NCBI RefSeq assembly: GCF_002079305.1
Contig: NZ_CP015039.1
Coordinates: 1,695,501 to 1,759,500, forward strand
Reading direction: 5' to 3'
Length of the DNA: 64,000 bases
Source of the DNA: Rhodovulum sp. P5
GTDB lineage: Bacteria; Pseudomonadota; Alphaproteobacteria; Rhodobacterales; Rhodobacteraceae
Below the pieces are notes generated by a model, which had not been told where the DNA came from, did no database searches, and saw only the letters and a program-made list of their open reading frames with translations. Shown one piece after another: positions 37,547-47,715 of this stretch (position 1 is the first letter of the stretch; the number at the start of each line of letters is the position of its first letter). Both the position numbers and the translations under genes were made by a program.

Positions 37547-38767
37547 ATGGACAGCGCCGCGCCCGTCAAACCCAAGGACGCCCCGGACCTTTCGCGCTTC
37601 GACTGGGAGGACGCCCTGCGGCTGGAGGACAGCCTGAGCGAGGACGAACGCATGCTGCGCGACGCGGCGCGGACCTTTGCGCAGGACAGGCTGCAACCCC
37701 GCGTGATCGACGCCTACGCGCAAGAACGGGTCGAGCCGGAAATCTTCCGAGAAATGGGCGAGGCGGGTCTGCTGGGCGTGACAGTCCCCGAAGAATACGG
37801 CGGGCTTGGCGCGTCTTACGTCACCTATGGCCTTGTGGCGCGGGAAATCGAGCGGGTGGATTCCGGCTATCGGTCGATGATGTCGGTGCAATCGTCATTG
37901 GTGATGTACCCGATCTACGCCTACGGGACAGAGGCGCAGCGCCAGAAATACCTGCCCGGTCTGGCGGCGGGTACGCTGATCGGCTGTTTCGGCCTGACCG
38001 AACCCGATGCCGGGTCGGACCCGGCGGGGATGAAATCCAAGGCGGAAAAGACCGCGACCGGCTATCGCCTGACCGGCACCAAGACCTGGATTTCCAACAG
38101 CCCGATGGCCGATGTCTTCGTCGTCTGGGCCAAGTCGGAGGCCCATGGCGGCAAGATCAAGGGATTCGTTCTGGACAAGGGCATGGCCGGCCTGTCCGCA
38201 CCCAAGATCGGCGGGAAGCTGTCGTTGCGCGCCTCTCCCACCGGCGAGATCGTGATGGACGGGGTCGAGGTCGGCGAAGACGCCCTGTTGCCGGGCGTGG
38301 AGGGGCTGAAAGGCCCGTTCGGCTGTCTGAACCGCGCCCGCTATGGCATCGCTTGGGGGGTTCTGGGGGCGGCTGAATTCTGCTGGCACGCGGCGCGGGC
38401 CTATGGGCTGGATCGCAAGCAGTTCGGCAAGCCGATTGCGGGCACTCAACTGTTCCAGAAGAAACTGGCCGATATGCAGACCGAAATCACCCTTGGCCTG
38501 CATGCCTGCCTGCAGGTGGGGCGCCTGATGGACGACGCAAAGGCCGCGCCCGAGATGATTTCCCTTATCAAGCGCAACAACTGCGGCAAGGCGCTAGACA
38601 TCGCCCGCGCGGCCCGCGACATGCATGGCGGCAACGGGATTTCCGAAGACTTTCAGGTGATCCGCCACATGATCAACCTTGAGACGGTAAACACCTATGA
38701 GGGCACCCATGATGTCCACGCGCTCATCCTGGGGCGGGCACAGACGGGGTTGCAGGCGTTTTTCTGA
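37547..38767 (+). CDS. gcdH: Glutaryl-CoA dehydrogenase
   Basis: An FAD enzyme that oxidises and decarboxylates glutaryl-CoA to crotonyl-CoA in lysine and tryptophan breakdown. The 406-residue protein has the acyl-CoA dehydrogenase layout, with [22 protein letters not shown] and [23 protein letters not shown]. The catalytic Glu lies in [17 protein letters not shown], and the C-terminal block ([20 protein letters not shown]) is typical of GcdH. AAAGGAGGA precedes the ATG. It is divergent from coxD. Confidence 0.93.
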   Translation: MDSAAPVKPKDAPDLSRFDWEDALRLEDSLSEDERMLRDAARTFAQDRLQPRVIDAYAQERVEPEIFREMGEAGLLGVTVPEEYGGLGASYVTYGLVAREIERVDSGYRSMMSVQSSLVMYPIYAYGTEAQRQKYLPGLAAGTLIGCFGLTEPDAGSDPAGMKSKAEKTATGYRLTGTKTWISNSPMADVFVVWAKSEAHGGKIKGFVLDKGMAGLSAPKIGGKLSLRASPTGEIVMDGVEVGEDALLPGVEGLKGPFGCLNRARYGIAWGVLGAAEFCWHAARAYGLDRKQFGKPIAGTQLFQKKLADMQTEITLGLHACLQVGRLMDDAKAAPEMISLIKRNNCGKALDIARAARDMHGGNGISEDFQVIRHMINLETVNTYEGTHDVHALILGRAQTGLQAFF

Positions 38768-38969
38768 GGGGCGGCTAGTTGCCTGAGTCTTCTTGGCTTT
38801 GAGCGCGACTAACAATACCCTTTCAGAAACCTCGAACCAAAAGGAGTCTTGGACCCACCGGACGACCGGAGAGCTGGTGCAATCGACAAGCTCTCGCCAC
38901 CTTATTTCAAAATCATATCAGCAGCATATCAGCAGCACATCATAATCAGCCAAATAGCATTCACCATAG

Positions 38970-39590
38970 CTAAAAGGAAGTACAATTTTCCGCATCCATT
39001 TCGTAAGTAACACTATCAATAATAACAATTATTTCATTCGCAGATCCCGTCATGATAACGGCAAACCCACCGATAACGCTGCTCAGGTCTTTGTCACTGA
39101 CATCAATAACGTAGGTGTTCCAATCGGAATTAAGGCGAAGCCTTCCTGTCGAAACAAAAAACGAATCCTTGAACTGCCGCCCAACAGCCTCTATTCCCCC
39201 GAATTTAAACTCCACTATTTCACCACCGGAATGACCCTTAGCTCTAACTCGCACACATCGGCACCCGGAGAAGTCCTCCCCCCTAAATTCGCCCCAATTA
39301 TTTGCAGAATTCTGCCAGTAGACCCCAGCCCACCTATTCGGACCCTCTCGATAGGTTAACTTATAATCAATATCCAATTGCCCCGTCGAACCGGAAATCA
39401 TTTCCAATATAAGGTATTCGCCCCCCAACTCTCCGTCACCCATCCAGCCAGAGGGGACAAAACTGTCAGTGACGTTTGCGTCAGTGATGTTTGCCGAGCA
39501 CACCGGCAACGGCATCGCGATAAGAATACACAAAAACCCGAATGAAAAACAATGCCTTACGTTGATCGCCTCCACTAGGCCCTCCTTCAT
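38970..39590 (-). CDS. Secreted protein of unknown function (carbohydrate-binding-like fold?)
   Basis: A 206-residue protein with a hydrophobic N-terminal signal (about 12-32, ending PVCSA). The body is rich in beta-strand patterns: YLILEMISGSTGQLDIDYKL, WAGVYWQNSANNWGEF, CRCVRVRAKG, and DWNTYVIDVSDKDLSSVIGGF. The order (mixed tryptophans, then RVRAKG, then WNTYVIDVSDKDLS) resembles jelly-roll carbohydrate-binding modules of the CBM11/CIA30 kind; this is inference. Its base composition is far AT-richer than that of its neighbours, pointing to transfer. It follows the membrane protein gene by 18 bases and probably belongs to one operon with it. Confidence 0.6.
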   Translation of the reverse strand: MKEGLVEAINVRHCFSFGFLCILIAMPLPVCSANITDANVTDSFVPSGWMGDGELGGEYLILEMISGSTGQLDIDYKLTYREGPNRWAGVYWQNSANNWGEFRGEDFSGCRCVRVRAKGHSGGEIVEFKFGGIEAVGRQFKDSFFVSTGRLRLNSDWNTYVIDVSDKDLSSVIGGFAVIMTGSANEIIVIIDSVTYEMDAENCTSF

Positions 39591-39608
39591 GTTGCGATAC
39601 TCACGCCA

Positions 39609-40286
39609 TCATGGACACGCCATGATGATTTCGAACCTTCCGTCAATTGCAAAGAACAACGAGGAAACTGGAGCCTCCGAACTCTGAGCACTCTCACTTG
39701 ACCTCGGATTGCATTTCCAGGCTATCAACATTTCCGGGTCAGGTCGCGCCCCCAACTCTCCTTCAAGGAGGTCGGCCACCGGAATACCAAACCTGCAAAT
39801 TGTTTTTCCACCACAACAAGATTCGATTTTCGTAGTGGCATCAATCCACTCCCGCCCCTTGCCGACGATTGCTCGCTCTACTCGAATACTCCGACCGATA
39901 AGAAGCACTGGCGCCGATGGATCACCCGCCCCCTCTCTTAGGTCACCGCTCAAACTTTTCTGCTTAATCTGAACTATGCCATGAAGATCCATCAAGGCTT
40001 CGTACAGCGCAATTTGGCGACCAACCTCACCCACCAATTCATCAACACGAACATCCAACGCATCAACTTTACCCATGTACAAATATAGCCTTGTAAGACT
40101 CCACGAGGTTGAAATTATCAAAGCCACGAAGGAAAGCACAACAAAGGCCACTTGGAAGGATTGCAGCAAACTCAGCACGGAAAGCTTGCCGCCATCAGAA
40201 TTCACCTCTTGCGATCCCACCACATCCCACGAAGCCCCAATGAAATAATCGCAGCAATGATACATCGAAACCAAAGAAAATGTCAA
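39609..40286 (-). CDS. Single-pass membrane protein with coiled coil, unknown function
   Basis: A 225-residue protein. One hydrophobic helix spans about 40-62 (LLQSFQVAFVVLSFVALIIS), followed by a predicted coiled coil (74-100, VDALDVRVDELVGEVGRQIA). A C-terminal domain of unknown type has a cysteine pair (IESCCGGKTICRFG). The start is TTG 40286 or, with a weaker signal, ATG 40265. It leads an AT-rich two-gene unit with the secreted protein. I do not recognise either protein. Confidence 0.55.
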   Translation of the reverse strand: MTFSLVSMYHCCDYFIGASWDVVGSQEVNSDGGKLSVLSLLQSFQVAFVVLSFVALIISTSWSLTRLYLYMGKVDALDVRVDELVGEVGRQIALYEALMDLHGIVQIKQKSLSGDLREGAGDPSAPVLLIGRSIRVERAIVGKGREWIDATTKIESCCGGKTICRFGIPVADLLEGELGARPDPEMLIAWKCNPRSSESAQSSEAPVSSLFFAIDGRFEIIMACP

Positions 40287-40481
40287 TACTCCCGGAACTC
40301 ACACCCAATCCAATCAACCAGTAAGATTGGCCGACCGTTAATTGAAACCGGAAAAGCATGACATTTTTCGCATGCGGTCAGGCGCCAAAGTTATGGTGAC
40401 ACGCACCCTGGCGACTTCCTCCGAATTCCCATTGCACCGGTCCCCATCCCATGCCTTCCTGCCGTCAAAGGAGTCCCGCCC

Positions 40482-41102
40482 ATGCCCTTCGATCTCTGGC
40501 TTGCCTTCGCCGCCGCCTCGACCGTCCTTCTGATCATCCCCGGCCCGACGATCCTGCTGGTTCTCTCCTACGCGCTCAGCCAGGGGCGGCGGGTTGCAGT
40601 CGCGATGGCCTTGGGCGTGGCCTTGGGGGATTTCATCGCGATGAGTGCGTCGCTTGCGGGCCTCGGCGCGCTGGTCTTGGCCTCGGCCACGCTGTTCACC
40701 GTGCTGAAATGGATCGGCGCGGTCTACCTCGTCTGGCTGGGCATCAAGCTCTTGCGGTCGCGGCCCGTGCTTGCCGCCGATCTCGCGCCGGAACCCAAGG
40801 CCGCACGGGCGATCTTTTCCCATGCCGCGGCGGTCACCGCGCTGAACCCCAAATCCATCGCCTTCTTCATCGCCTTCGTGCCCCAATTCCTGCGCCCCGA
40901 AGCGGCCCTCGCCCCGCAATTCGCGACGCTGATCGCCACCTTCGTAAGCCTCGCGGCGATCAATGCGCTGGCCTATGCCCTGCTGGCCGACCGGCTGCGC
41001 GCACAGATTCGCCGCCCGTCCGTGCTGCGCTGGATGACCCGGGCCGGTGGCGGCGCGCTGATCGGGATGGGGGCGCTGACGGCCACGGCCAGCCGCGCCT
41101 GA
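40482..41102 (+). CDS. LysE/RhtB family exporter
   Basis: A 206-residue inner-membrane protein with six predicted helices, exporting amino acids or related compounds. The family signature IPGPTILLVLSYALSQGRR is at residues 19-37, with WIGAVYLVWLGIKLLRS and TALNPKSIAFFIAFVPQF later. The substrate cannot be told from sequence. AAAGGAG lies before the ATG. It borders the AT-rich islet on its left. Confidence 0.92.
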   Translation: MPFDLWLAFAAASTVLLIIPGPTILLVLSYALSQGRRVAVAMALGVALGDFIAMSASLAGLGALVLASATLFTVLKWIGAVYLVWLGIKLLRSRPVLAADLAPEPKAARAIFSHAAAVTALNPKSIAFFIAFVPQFLRPEAALAPQFATLIATFVSLAAINALAYALLADRLRAQIRRPSVLRWMTRAGGGALIGMGALTATASRA

Positions 41103-41112
41103 GACGTGCCGC

Positions 41113-41151
41113 AAACGGAAATCGCCCGGCGCTTGGCAAAGCACCGGGCGA
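41113..41151 (-). terminator. Terminator of the DUF1127 gene
   Basis: Stem TCGCCCGG/CCGGGCGA (41122-41129 and 41144-41151) with extra pairing inside the loop, followed on the reverse strand by TTTCCGTTT. It lies 24 bases after the DUF1127 stop and also faces the end of the lysE-like gene. Confidence 0.65.
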
Positions 41152-41174
41152 CTGCGCTGACCTTTCAGGTCGTA

Positions 41175-41381
41175 TCAGACGTAATAGCGATCGCGGAAGA
41201 TGTGCCGCACCACATCCTGGCGGGTCACGCCGCGCGCGGCCAGTTCCTCATCGCTCATCCGGCTCAACTTCTCGATCTGCCGCGTATGCGGGTGGTTTTC
41301 CATCAGTCCAACGAGGAAATCGACGATCGACGTGAGAAACGAGCCGTGACGTTCCGTAACATTCGTGTTTGCAAGTGCCAT
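41175..41381 (-). CDS. DUF1127 small protein
   Basis: A 68-residue protein. The second half IEKLSRMSDEELAARGVTRQDVVRHIFRD is the DUF1127 motif. In Rhodobacter some DUF1127 proteins bind RNA and affect small-RNA stability and phosphate metabolism; in others the role is unknown. AGGAG precedes the ATG 41381 by 9 bases. It has its own terminator. Confidence 0.88.
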   Translation of the reverse strand: MALANTNVTERHGSFLTSIVDFLVGLMENHPHTRQIEKLSRMSDEELAARGVTRQDVVRHIFRDRYYV

Positions 41382-41587
41382 TTCTGGAAACTCCTGTTCG
41401 CGCTTACAGTGTTCCCCCCATGCGACCAAGATAGGGCAGAATAGCTTACGTTTCAAATTCCCATCCGGAAGCCCAGCCTTGCGCCGGGCGGGCAGCTTGA
41501 GCCACGGTTTTTTCACCTTTGTGTGCTGGGGCCGCGCTGCGCTATGGCACTGGAAAGCGCCGCCGCGATTGTGTATCGCCCGGGTCC

Positions 41588-42634
41588 ATGACCGATACCC
41601 TCACGATCCGCCGCCCCGACGACTGGCACCTGCATCTGCGCGACGGCGCCATGATGCAAGGCGTCCTGCCCGAAAGCGCCCGGCATTTTGCCCGCGCCAT
41701 CGTCATGCCGAACCTGATCCCGCCCGTGGTGACCGGAACCGATGCCCGCGCCTATCGCGACCGCATCCTCGCCGCCCTGCCGGAGGGTGCGGACTTCACG
41801 CCGCTGATGACGCTCTACCTGACCGAGGACACCGACCCGGCCGACGTCGCCGCGGCCCATGCCGACGGGCTGATCGCGGCGGTGAAGCTCTACCCCGCCG
41901 GGGCCACGACGAACTCCGCCTCGGGCGTGACCGATTTCGACAAGGTCCGCGGCGTGCTGGAAAAGATGGCCGAGATCGGCTGCCCCCTTTGCGTCCATGG
42001 AGAGGTCGTGGACGCCGACATCGACATCTTCGACCGTGAGGCGGTGTTCATCGACCGCGTGCTTGACCCGATCCGCCGCGCCACCCCGGGCCTGCGCGTG
42101 GTGATGGAGCATCTGACGACATCGGACGGTGTCGATTATGTCCGCGCCCATGACGCGGATCTTGGGGCGACGATCACCACCCATCACCTGATCATCACCC
42201 GCAACCATATCCTCGTGGGCGGGATCAAGCCGCATTTCTACTGCCTGCCGGTGGCCAAACGGGCCGCGCATCGCGATGCGCTGGTGGCTGCCGCCACCTC
42301 TGGCGATGCGCGCTTTTTCCTTGGCACCGACAGCGCGCCCCATACCGACCCCAACAAGGAATGCGCCTGTGGCTGCGCCGGAATCTTCTCGGCGACCAAC
42401 ACGCTGTCCTGTCTGGCAGAGGTGTTCGAACGCGAAGGCGCGCTGGATCGGCTGGAAGCGTTCGCCTCTCTCAACGGCCCCGCATTCTACGGGCTGCCGC
42501 CGAACGAGGACCGGATCACGCTGACCAAGGGTGCGGCGGTCGTCTATCCCGACAGGATCGACACCGGCGCCGGGCCCGTCACCGTCTTCGACCCCGGATT
42601 CCCGCTGCATTGGCGGGTGGAGGACAGCGCCTGA
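41588..42634 (+). CDS. pyrC: Dihydroorotase
   Basis: It closes the ring of carbamoyl-aspartate in pyrimidine synthesis. The 348-residue protein is of the class II (E. coli) type. It has the metal-binding HLH (His14, His16) in [11 protein letters not shown], a carbamylated lysine in [13 protein letters not shown], and LGTDSAPH near the end. Start ATG 41588. pyrE follows after 77 bases, so two consecutive pathway genes lie together. Confidence 0.96.
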   Translation: MTDTLTIRRPDDWHLHLRDGAMMQGVLPESARHFARAIVMPNLIPPVVTGTDARAYRDRILAALPEGADFTPLMTLYLTEDTDPADVAAAHADGLIAAVKLYPAGATTNSASGVTDFDKVRGVLEKMAEIGCPLCVHGEVVDADIDIFDREAVFIDRVLDPIRRATPGLRVVMEHLTTSDGVDYVRAHDADLGATITTHHLIITRNHILVGGIKPHFYCLPVAKRAAHRDALVAAATSGDARFFLGTDSAPHTDPNKECACGCAGIFSATNTLSCLAEVFEREGALDRLEAFASLNGPAFYGLPPNEDRITLTKGAAVVYPDRIDTGAGPVTVFDPGFPLHWRVEDSA

Positions 42635-42711
42635 CCCGCCGCCCTTCCTGACCGCCCCTCACCTATCGCCACAATCCGGGCGCCCGCCCGCCGACCCCGA
42701 CAGGACCGCCC

Positions 42712-43386
42712 ATGATCCCCAGCGCCTTCCCCGACAAGACCGAAATCGCCCGCCTGACCGCGCGCATGCTTCTGGAAATCAAGGCGGTGCATTTCAATGC
42801 GGAGGAGCCGTTCACGCTGGCCTCCGGCCTGCCCTCGCCCACCTATATCGATTGCCGCAAGCTGATCTCCTTCCCGCGCATCCGGTCCACGCTGATGGAC
42901 TTCCTCGCCGTCACGGTGATGCGCGATGCGGGCTTCGAGGCGTTCACCAATGTCGCGGGCGGCGAAACCGCCGGTATCCCCTTTGGCGCGCTGATGGCCG
43001 AACGCCTTGCCCTGCCGATGACCTATGTCCGGAAAAAGCCCAAGGGCTACGGCCGTAACGCCCGGATCGAGGGCGTTATGGGCGAAGGCGACCGGGTGCT
43101 GCTGGTCGAAGACCTGACCACCGATGGCGGATCGAAGCTCAGCTTCGTCGATGCGATCCGCGAAACCGGCGCCACATGCGCGCATACGGCGGTGATCTTC
43201 TACTACGGCATCTTCCCCGAAACGGTGAAGACACTGGGCGATCACGGCGTCACGCTGCACCACCTGTGCACCTGGGCCGACGTGCTGACGGAGGCGCGGG
43301 AACAGTCCGCTTTCGATACCGCCACGCTGGACGAGGTCGCCGCCTTCCTGCTGGACCCGCGCGACTGGCAGGCCGCCCACAAATAA
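42712..43386 (+). CDS. pyrE: Orotate phosphoribosyltransferase
   Basis: It joins orotate with PRPP to give OMP. The 224-residue protein has the PRPP loop [28 protein letters not shown] near the N-terminus and the [10 protein letters not shown] loop. The length is normal for the alphaproteobacterial form. It is co-directional with pyrC and likely shares its promoter. Confidence 0.96.
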   Translation: MIPSAFPDKTEIARLTARMLLEIKAVHFNAEEPFTLASGLPSPTYIDCRKLISFPRIRSTLMDFLAVTVMRDAGFEAFTNVAGGETAGIPFGALMAERLALPMTYVRKKPKGYGRNARIEGVMGEGDRVLLVEDLTTDGGSKLSFVDAIRETGATCAHTAVIFYYGIFPETVKTLGDHGVTLHHLCTWADVLTEAREQSAFDTATLDEVAAFLLDPRDWQAAHK

Positions 43387-43608
43387 CGGTGGAGCGATCT
43401 GGGGACGAGATGTGGACACTTTGCCCACAGAATCGTTCCGACCAAACACATCTTGTGTTACCGTGCCGAAAATAACCAAGATTTCGGCCAGAGCAGACAT
43501 AACCCACGCGCATGCACATGCTTCCGGGCGGCTTATCCACAAGGATATCCGCCTAGCCTGACGGCGTATCGGTGCGCTATCCGGGCCGAACGAGAAGCGG
43601 GCAGCACA

Positions 43609-45102
43609 ATGAACGAGATCAGGACGATCCAGCCAGAGGGCGACGCGGACGACACCGCGATGCCCCACAACATCGAGGCCGAGCAGCAACTCCTCGGCGC
43701 GATCCTCACCAACAACGACGTGTTCGACCGGATCGCGGCGATCGTGGGTCCCCACCATTTCTACGAACCCGTGCACAGCCGCATCTTCGAAATCGCGGCC
43801 ACGCGGATCCAGAAGAACGCGCTGGCCTCCCCCGTCACGCTCAAGGCGTTCATGGAGGATGACGAGGGGCTGAAGGAACTGGGCGGTCCCGCCTATCTTG
43901 CGCGGCTCGCGGGGGCGGCGATCTCGACCTTCGCGGCGCGCGACTATGCGCGGATGATCTACGACCTTGCGATCCGGCGGGAACTGATCCTTCTGGGGCG
44001 CGACATCTCCGACAAGGCGGCGAAGGTCGATATCTCCTCCGAACCCAAGGCGCAGATCGTCGAGGCGGAGCAGGCGCTCTACAAGCTGGGTGAACAGGGG
44101 CAGGCCGAAAGCGGGTTCCAGTCGTTCCTGAGTGCTGTGACGGATGCGGTACAGGTCGCCAACGCCGCCTATCAGCGAGAGGGGCAGTTGTCCGGCCTGT
44201 CGACCGGGCTGACCGATCTGGACAGAAAACTCGGCGGGCTGCACCGCTCCGACCTTCTGATCCTTGCCGGGCGTCCCTCGATGGGGAAGACGTCGCTTGC
44301 CACCAACATCGCCTTCAACATCGCCCGCGCCTATCGCAAGGGTCTGAAATCCGACGGCACCGAAGGCGCGGTCGACGGCGGCGTGGTGGGCTTTTTCAGC
44401 CTTGAGATGAGCGCCGAACAGCTTGCCGCGCGGGTCCTGTCGGAAGCCTCCGAAGTGCCCAGCGAACAGGTCCGCCGCGGCGACATGACCGAGGGCGAGT
44501 TCCGCCGCTTCGTGCAGGCCGCGAAGGATCTGGAGGCCAGCCCGCTTTTCATCGACGACACCCCGGCCCTGCCGATCAGCCAGCTGGCCGCCCGCGCCCG
44601 GCGGCTGAAACGAACCCACGGGCTGGATGTGTTGATGGTCGACTATCTTCAGCTTGTGCGCCCGGCCTCGGCCAAGGACAGCCGGGTGAACGAGGTCAGC
44701 GAGATCACCCAAGGTCTAAAGGCCATTGCCAAGGAACTGGATATTCCGGTCGTGGCGCTGTCGCAGTTGTCCCGTCAGGTTGAATCGCGCGACGACAAGC
44801 GCCCGCAACTGTCGGATCTCAGGGAATCAGGCTCCATCGAGCAGGACGCCGACGTCGTGATGTTCGTCTTCCGCGAAGAATACTACAAGGAACGCGAAAA
44901 GCCGGGCGATCACGACCTTGAAGCCATGGCAAAATGGCAAGAACAGATGGAGGCCGTGCACGGGAAGGCCGAGGTGATCATCGGCAAGCAACGGCACGGC
45001 CCCATCGGCACCGTCGAACTCAGCTTCGAGGGCCGGTTCACGCGCTTCGGCAACCTCGTCAAACCATGGCAGCAGGGCGAGGGCGCGGACGGGTTCGCCT
45101 AA
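43609..45102 (+). CDS. dnaB: Replicative DNA helicase DnaB
   Basis: The hexameric helicase of the replication fork, 497 residues. The N-terminal primase-interacting domain begins NIEAEQQLLGAIL. The RecA-like domain has Walker A GRPSMGKTSLATN (about 220-232), Walker B LDVLMVDYLQLVRP, and QLSDLRESGSIEQDADVV. Start ATG 43609 precedes the conserved start of the domain. No intein interrupts it. alr follows after 41 bases. Confidence 0.96.
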   Translation: MNEIRTIQPEGDADDTAMPHNIEAEQQLLGAILTNNDVFDRIAAIVGPHHFYEPVHSRIFEIAATRIQKNALASPVTLKAFMEDDEGLKELGGPAYLARLAGAAISTFAARDYARMIYDLAIRRELILLGRDISDKAAKVDISSEPKAQIVEAEQALYKLGEQGQAESGFQSFLSAVTDAVQVANAAYQREGQLSGLSTGLTDLDRKLGGLHRSDLLILAGRPSMGKTSLATNIAFNIARAYRKGLKSDGTEGAVDGGVVGFFSLEMSAEQLAARVLSEASEVPSEQVRRGDMTEGEFRRFVQAAKDLEASPLFIDDTPALPISQLAARARRLKRTHGLDVLMVDYLQLVRPASAKDSRVNEVSEITQGLKAIAKELDIPVVALSQLSRQVESRDDKRPQLSDLRESGSIEQDADVVMFVFREEYYKEREKPGDHDLEAMAKWQEQMEAVHGKAEVIIGKQRHGPIGTVELSFEGRFTRFGNLVKPWQQGEGADGFA

Positions 45103-45143
45103 AACGCGCTTGACCTCTGCCCCCCGACTGGCACAACAGCCCT

Positions 45144-46196
45144 ATGGCTACCGGAACCCTGACCATCGATCTCGACGCGCTGCGGCGCAACTGGCAAGCC
45201 CTTGACCGGGCAAGCGGCGCGGATGTCGAAACCGCCGCCGTCGTGAAGGCCGACGGCTATGGCCTTGATGCGGGGCGCGTCGCGCGCGTGTTGGCAGAGG
45301 CCGGGGCGCGCCGCTTCTTCGTTGCCATGGCCGAGGAAGGCGCCGCCGTCCGGCAGGCCATCGGCCCGGGTCCCGAAATCTCCGTCTTCTCCGGCCACAT
45401 GCCCGGCGACGCCGACATGATCGGCGACCTGGACCTTGTGCCGATGCTGAACTCGGTCGAACAACTCACCCGCCATTTCGAGGCGCTGCCGGGCCACGCC
45501 TTCGGCATCCAACTCGATTCCGGCATGAACCGGCTGGGCATGGAACCGGCCGAATGGGCGGCGGTGTCGGAAATCGCGCTCTCTGCCGGTCCGACCCTCA
45601 TCATGAGCCATCTGGCCTGCGCGGATGAGCCCGACCATGGCTTCAACGCCCAGCAATTGGCCGCCTTCAAGGACATGACCGCCGGCACCGGCGTGCCCCG
45701 GTCGCTGTCGGCCACCGGCGGCATCCTTCTGGGCGAGGACTATCATTTCGAGGTCACCCGCCCCGGCATCGGCATGTATGGCGGCCGCCCGTTTCAGGAC
45801 GCCACCCCGGTCGTGACCCTGTCCCTGCCGGTGATCCAGACCCGCGATCTGGAACCGGGCGAAAGCGTGGGCTATGGCTGCACGTGGCAGGCCGACAGCC
45901 CCTGCCGGATCGCCACCGTCGCGGCGGGATATGCCGATGGCATTCATCGCGCCATTTCGAACAAGGCCATGCTCTATTTCGAGGGCACCGCCTGCCCTCT
46001 CGTCGGACGCGTCTCGATGGACCTGATCACCGTCGACATCACCCATCTGCCGACAACACCCGCATCGCTTGACATCCTTTGCGCGGACCAGGGCGTCGAT
46101 ATCGTCGCCGACGCCGCCGGGACCATCGGTTATGAACTCCTCACAGCGCTGGGGGCGCGGTATGCGCGGCGCTACACCGGCGGGATGGGCGCGTGA
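45144..46196 (+). CDS. alr: Alanine racemase
   Basis: The PLP enzyme that makes D-alanine for peptidoglycan. The 350-residue protein has the PLP lysine Lys35 in [12 protein letters not shown], the SGMNRLGM block, [10 protein letters not shown], and [11 protein letters not shown]. It is somewhat shorter than typical Alr but complete. The stop overlaps the ATG of mlaE (TGATG), linking it to the phospholipid-transport genes. Confidence 0.95.
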   Translation: MATGTLTIDLDALRRNWQALDRASGADVETAAVVKADGYGLDAGRVARVLAEAGARRFFVAMAEEGAAVRQAIGPGPEISVFSGHMPGDADMIGDLDLVPMLNSVEQLTRHFEALPGHAFGIQLDSGMNRLGMEPAEWAAVSEIALSAGPTLIMSHLACADEPDHGFNAQQLAAFKDMTAGTGVPRSLSATGGILLGEDYHFEVTRPGIGMYGGRPFQDATPVVTLSLPVIQTRDLEPGESVGYGCTWQADSPCRIATVAAGYADGIHRAISNKAMLYFEGTACPLVGRVSMDLITVDITHLPTTPASLDILCADQGVDIVADAAGTIGYELLTALGARYARRYTGGMGA

Positions 46197-46972
46197 TGGT
46201 GCGGTTTCTCGCGGCCATCGGGCGCTCCACGATGGGCGGGCTGGCCGGGCTGGGCCGGATCACCCTGTTCCTGCTGGAAACGCTTTACGCCATCGTCCGG
46301 CCCCCGTTCTATGTGCGGGAATTCGGGCAGGCGCTGTGGGTCATCGGCTATAACAGCCTTCCGGTCGTCGGCCTGACGGCGATCTTCACCGGCGCCGCGC
46401 TGGCCCTGCAGATCTACGAGGGCGGCTCCCGCTTCAACGCCTCGCAGGTGGTGCCCTCGATCGTCGCCATCGGCATGACGCGGGAACTGGGCCCCGTGCT
46501 GGGCGCGCTGATGGTGGCCGCCCGCGTCGCTTCCTCCATCGCGGCCGAGATCGGCACGATGAAGGTCACCGAACAGATCGACGCGCTGGTGACGCTGTCG
46601 ACCGACCCGATGCGCTATCTCACCGTACCGCGGGTTCTGGCCGCCACGCTCAGCGTGCCGGTGCTGGTGGCGGTGGGCGACTCCATCGGCATTTTCGGCG
46701 GCTATCTGGTCGGCACCGGGCGGCTCGACCTCAACGCCGCGGCGTATCTGAAGAACACCGCCGCCTATCTGGAGGTGTGGGACGTCACCTCGGGCCTGAT
46801 CAAGGGCGCGGTCTTCGGTTTCATCATCGCGCTGGTGGGCTGCTATTTCGGGATGAATTCCGGCCGCGGCGCGCAGGGCGTCGGCCGCGCGACCAAGCAG
46901 GCGGTCGTCACCGCCTCGGTCATGATCCTTGCGGCCAACTACATCCTGACGGAGGTCTTCTTCGCCGCATGA
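46196..46972 (+). CDS. mlaE: MlaE-type ABC transporter permease
   Basis: The inner-membrane permease of a retrograde phospholipid transport system that keeps outer-membrane asymmetry. The 258-residue protein has about five helices and the MlaE signature blocks FTGAALALQIYEGG, RELGPVLGALMVAARVAS, AAEIGTMKVTEQIDAL and a C-terminal GRATKQAVVTASVMIL. It overlaps both alr and mlaF. No mlaD (MCE protein) gene follows in the window, which is unusual. Confidence 0.92.
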   Translation: MVRFLAAIGRSTMGGLAGLGRITLFLLETLYAIVRPPFYVREFGQALWVIGYNSLPVVGLTAIFTGAALALQIYEGGSRFNASQVVPSIVAIGMTRELGPVLGALMVAARVASSIAAEIGTMKVTEQIDALVTLSTDPMRYLTVPRVLAATLSVPVLVAVGDSIGIFGGYLVGTGRLDLNAAAYLKNTAAYLEVWDVTSGLIKGAVFGFIIALVGCYFGMNSGRGAQGVGRATKQAVVTASVMILAANYILTEVFFAA

Positions 46973-47715
46973 TCGAACTTGTCGAGGTCCACAAGGCGTT
47001 CGGCGCCAACCGCGTGCTTCAAGGCGTCAACCTGACGGTGCCCAAGGGCGAAAGCATGGTGATCATCGGCGGCTCGGGCACCGGCAAGTCGGTGCTTCTG
47101 AAATGCATCCTGGGCCTTGTGAAACCCGACAGCGGGCAAATCCTGATCGACGGGCAGGACGCCCGAAAGGCAGAGCGGGAGGATTTCCTCGCCCGCTTCG
47201 GCATGCTGTTTCAGGGCGCCGCGCTTTTCGACTCCCTTTCGGTCTGGGAAAACGTGGCCTTCCGCCTGCTGCGGGGCAAGACCAAGCGCCCCAAGGCCGA
47301 GGCGCGCGACATCGCCATCGAGAAACTGCGCCGCGTCGGCCTAAAACCCGCGGTCGCCGACCAGTACCCAGCGGAACTTTCCGGCGGCATGCAGAAACGC
47401 GTGGGCCTTGCCCGCGCCATCGCGGCCGAGCCCGAGATCATCTTTTTCGACGAACCCACCACGGGCCTCGACCCGATCATGGCGGGCGTGATCAACGAAC
47501 TGATCCGCGAAATCGTGGTGGAGATGGGGGCGACGGCCATGACCATCACCCATGACATGAGCTCCGTCCGTGCCATCGCCGACGACGTGGCGATGCTGCA
47601 TGGCGGTGTGATCAAGTGGACCGGCCCGGTTGCCGACATGGATGCCAGCGGCGACCCCTATCTCGACCAGTTCATCCACGGCCGCGCCGAAGGCCCGATC
47701 GAGGCGGTCAGATGA
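46969..47715 (+). CDS. mlaF: MlaF-type ABC transporter ATP-binding protein
   Basis: The ATPase partner of MlaE, 248 residues. It has Walker A GGSGTGKSVLLK, the family Q-loop FGMLFQGAALFDSLSVWENV, signature LSGGMQKRVGLARA and Walker B IIFFDEPTTGLD. The length and the FQGAALFDSL block fit MlaF well. Its ATG overlaps the mlaE stop (ATGA), and its own stop overlaps the next gene in the same way. Confidence 0.94.
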   Translation: MIELVEVHKAFGANRVLQGVNLTVPKGESMVIIGGSGTGKSVLLKCILGLVKPDSGQILIDGQDARKAEREDFLARFGMLFQGAALFDSLSVWENVAFRLLRGKTKRPKAEARDIAIEKLRRVGLKPAVADQYPAELSGGMQKRVGLARAIAAEPEIIFFDEPTTGLDPIMAGVINELIREIVVEMGATAMTITHDMSSVRAIADDVAMLHGGVIKWTGPVADMDASGDPYLDQFIHGRAEGPIEAVR

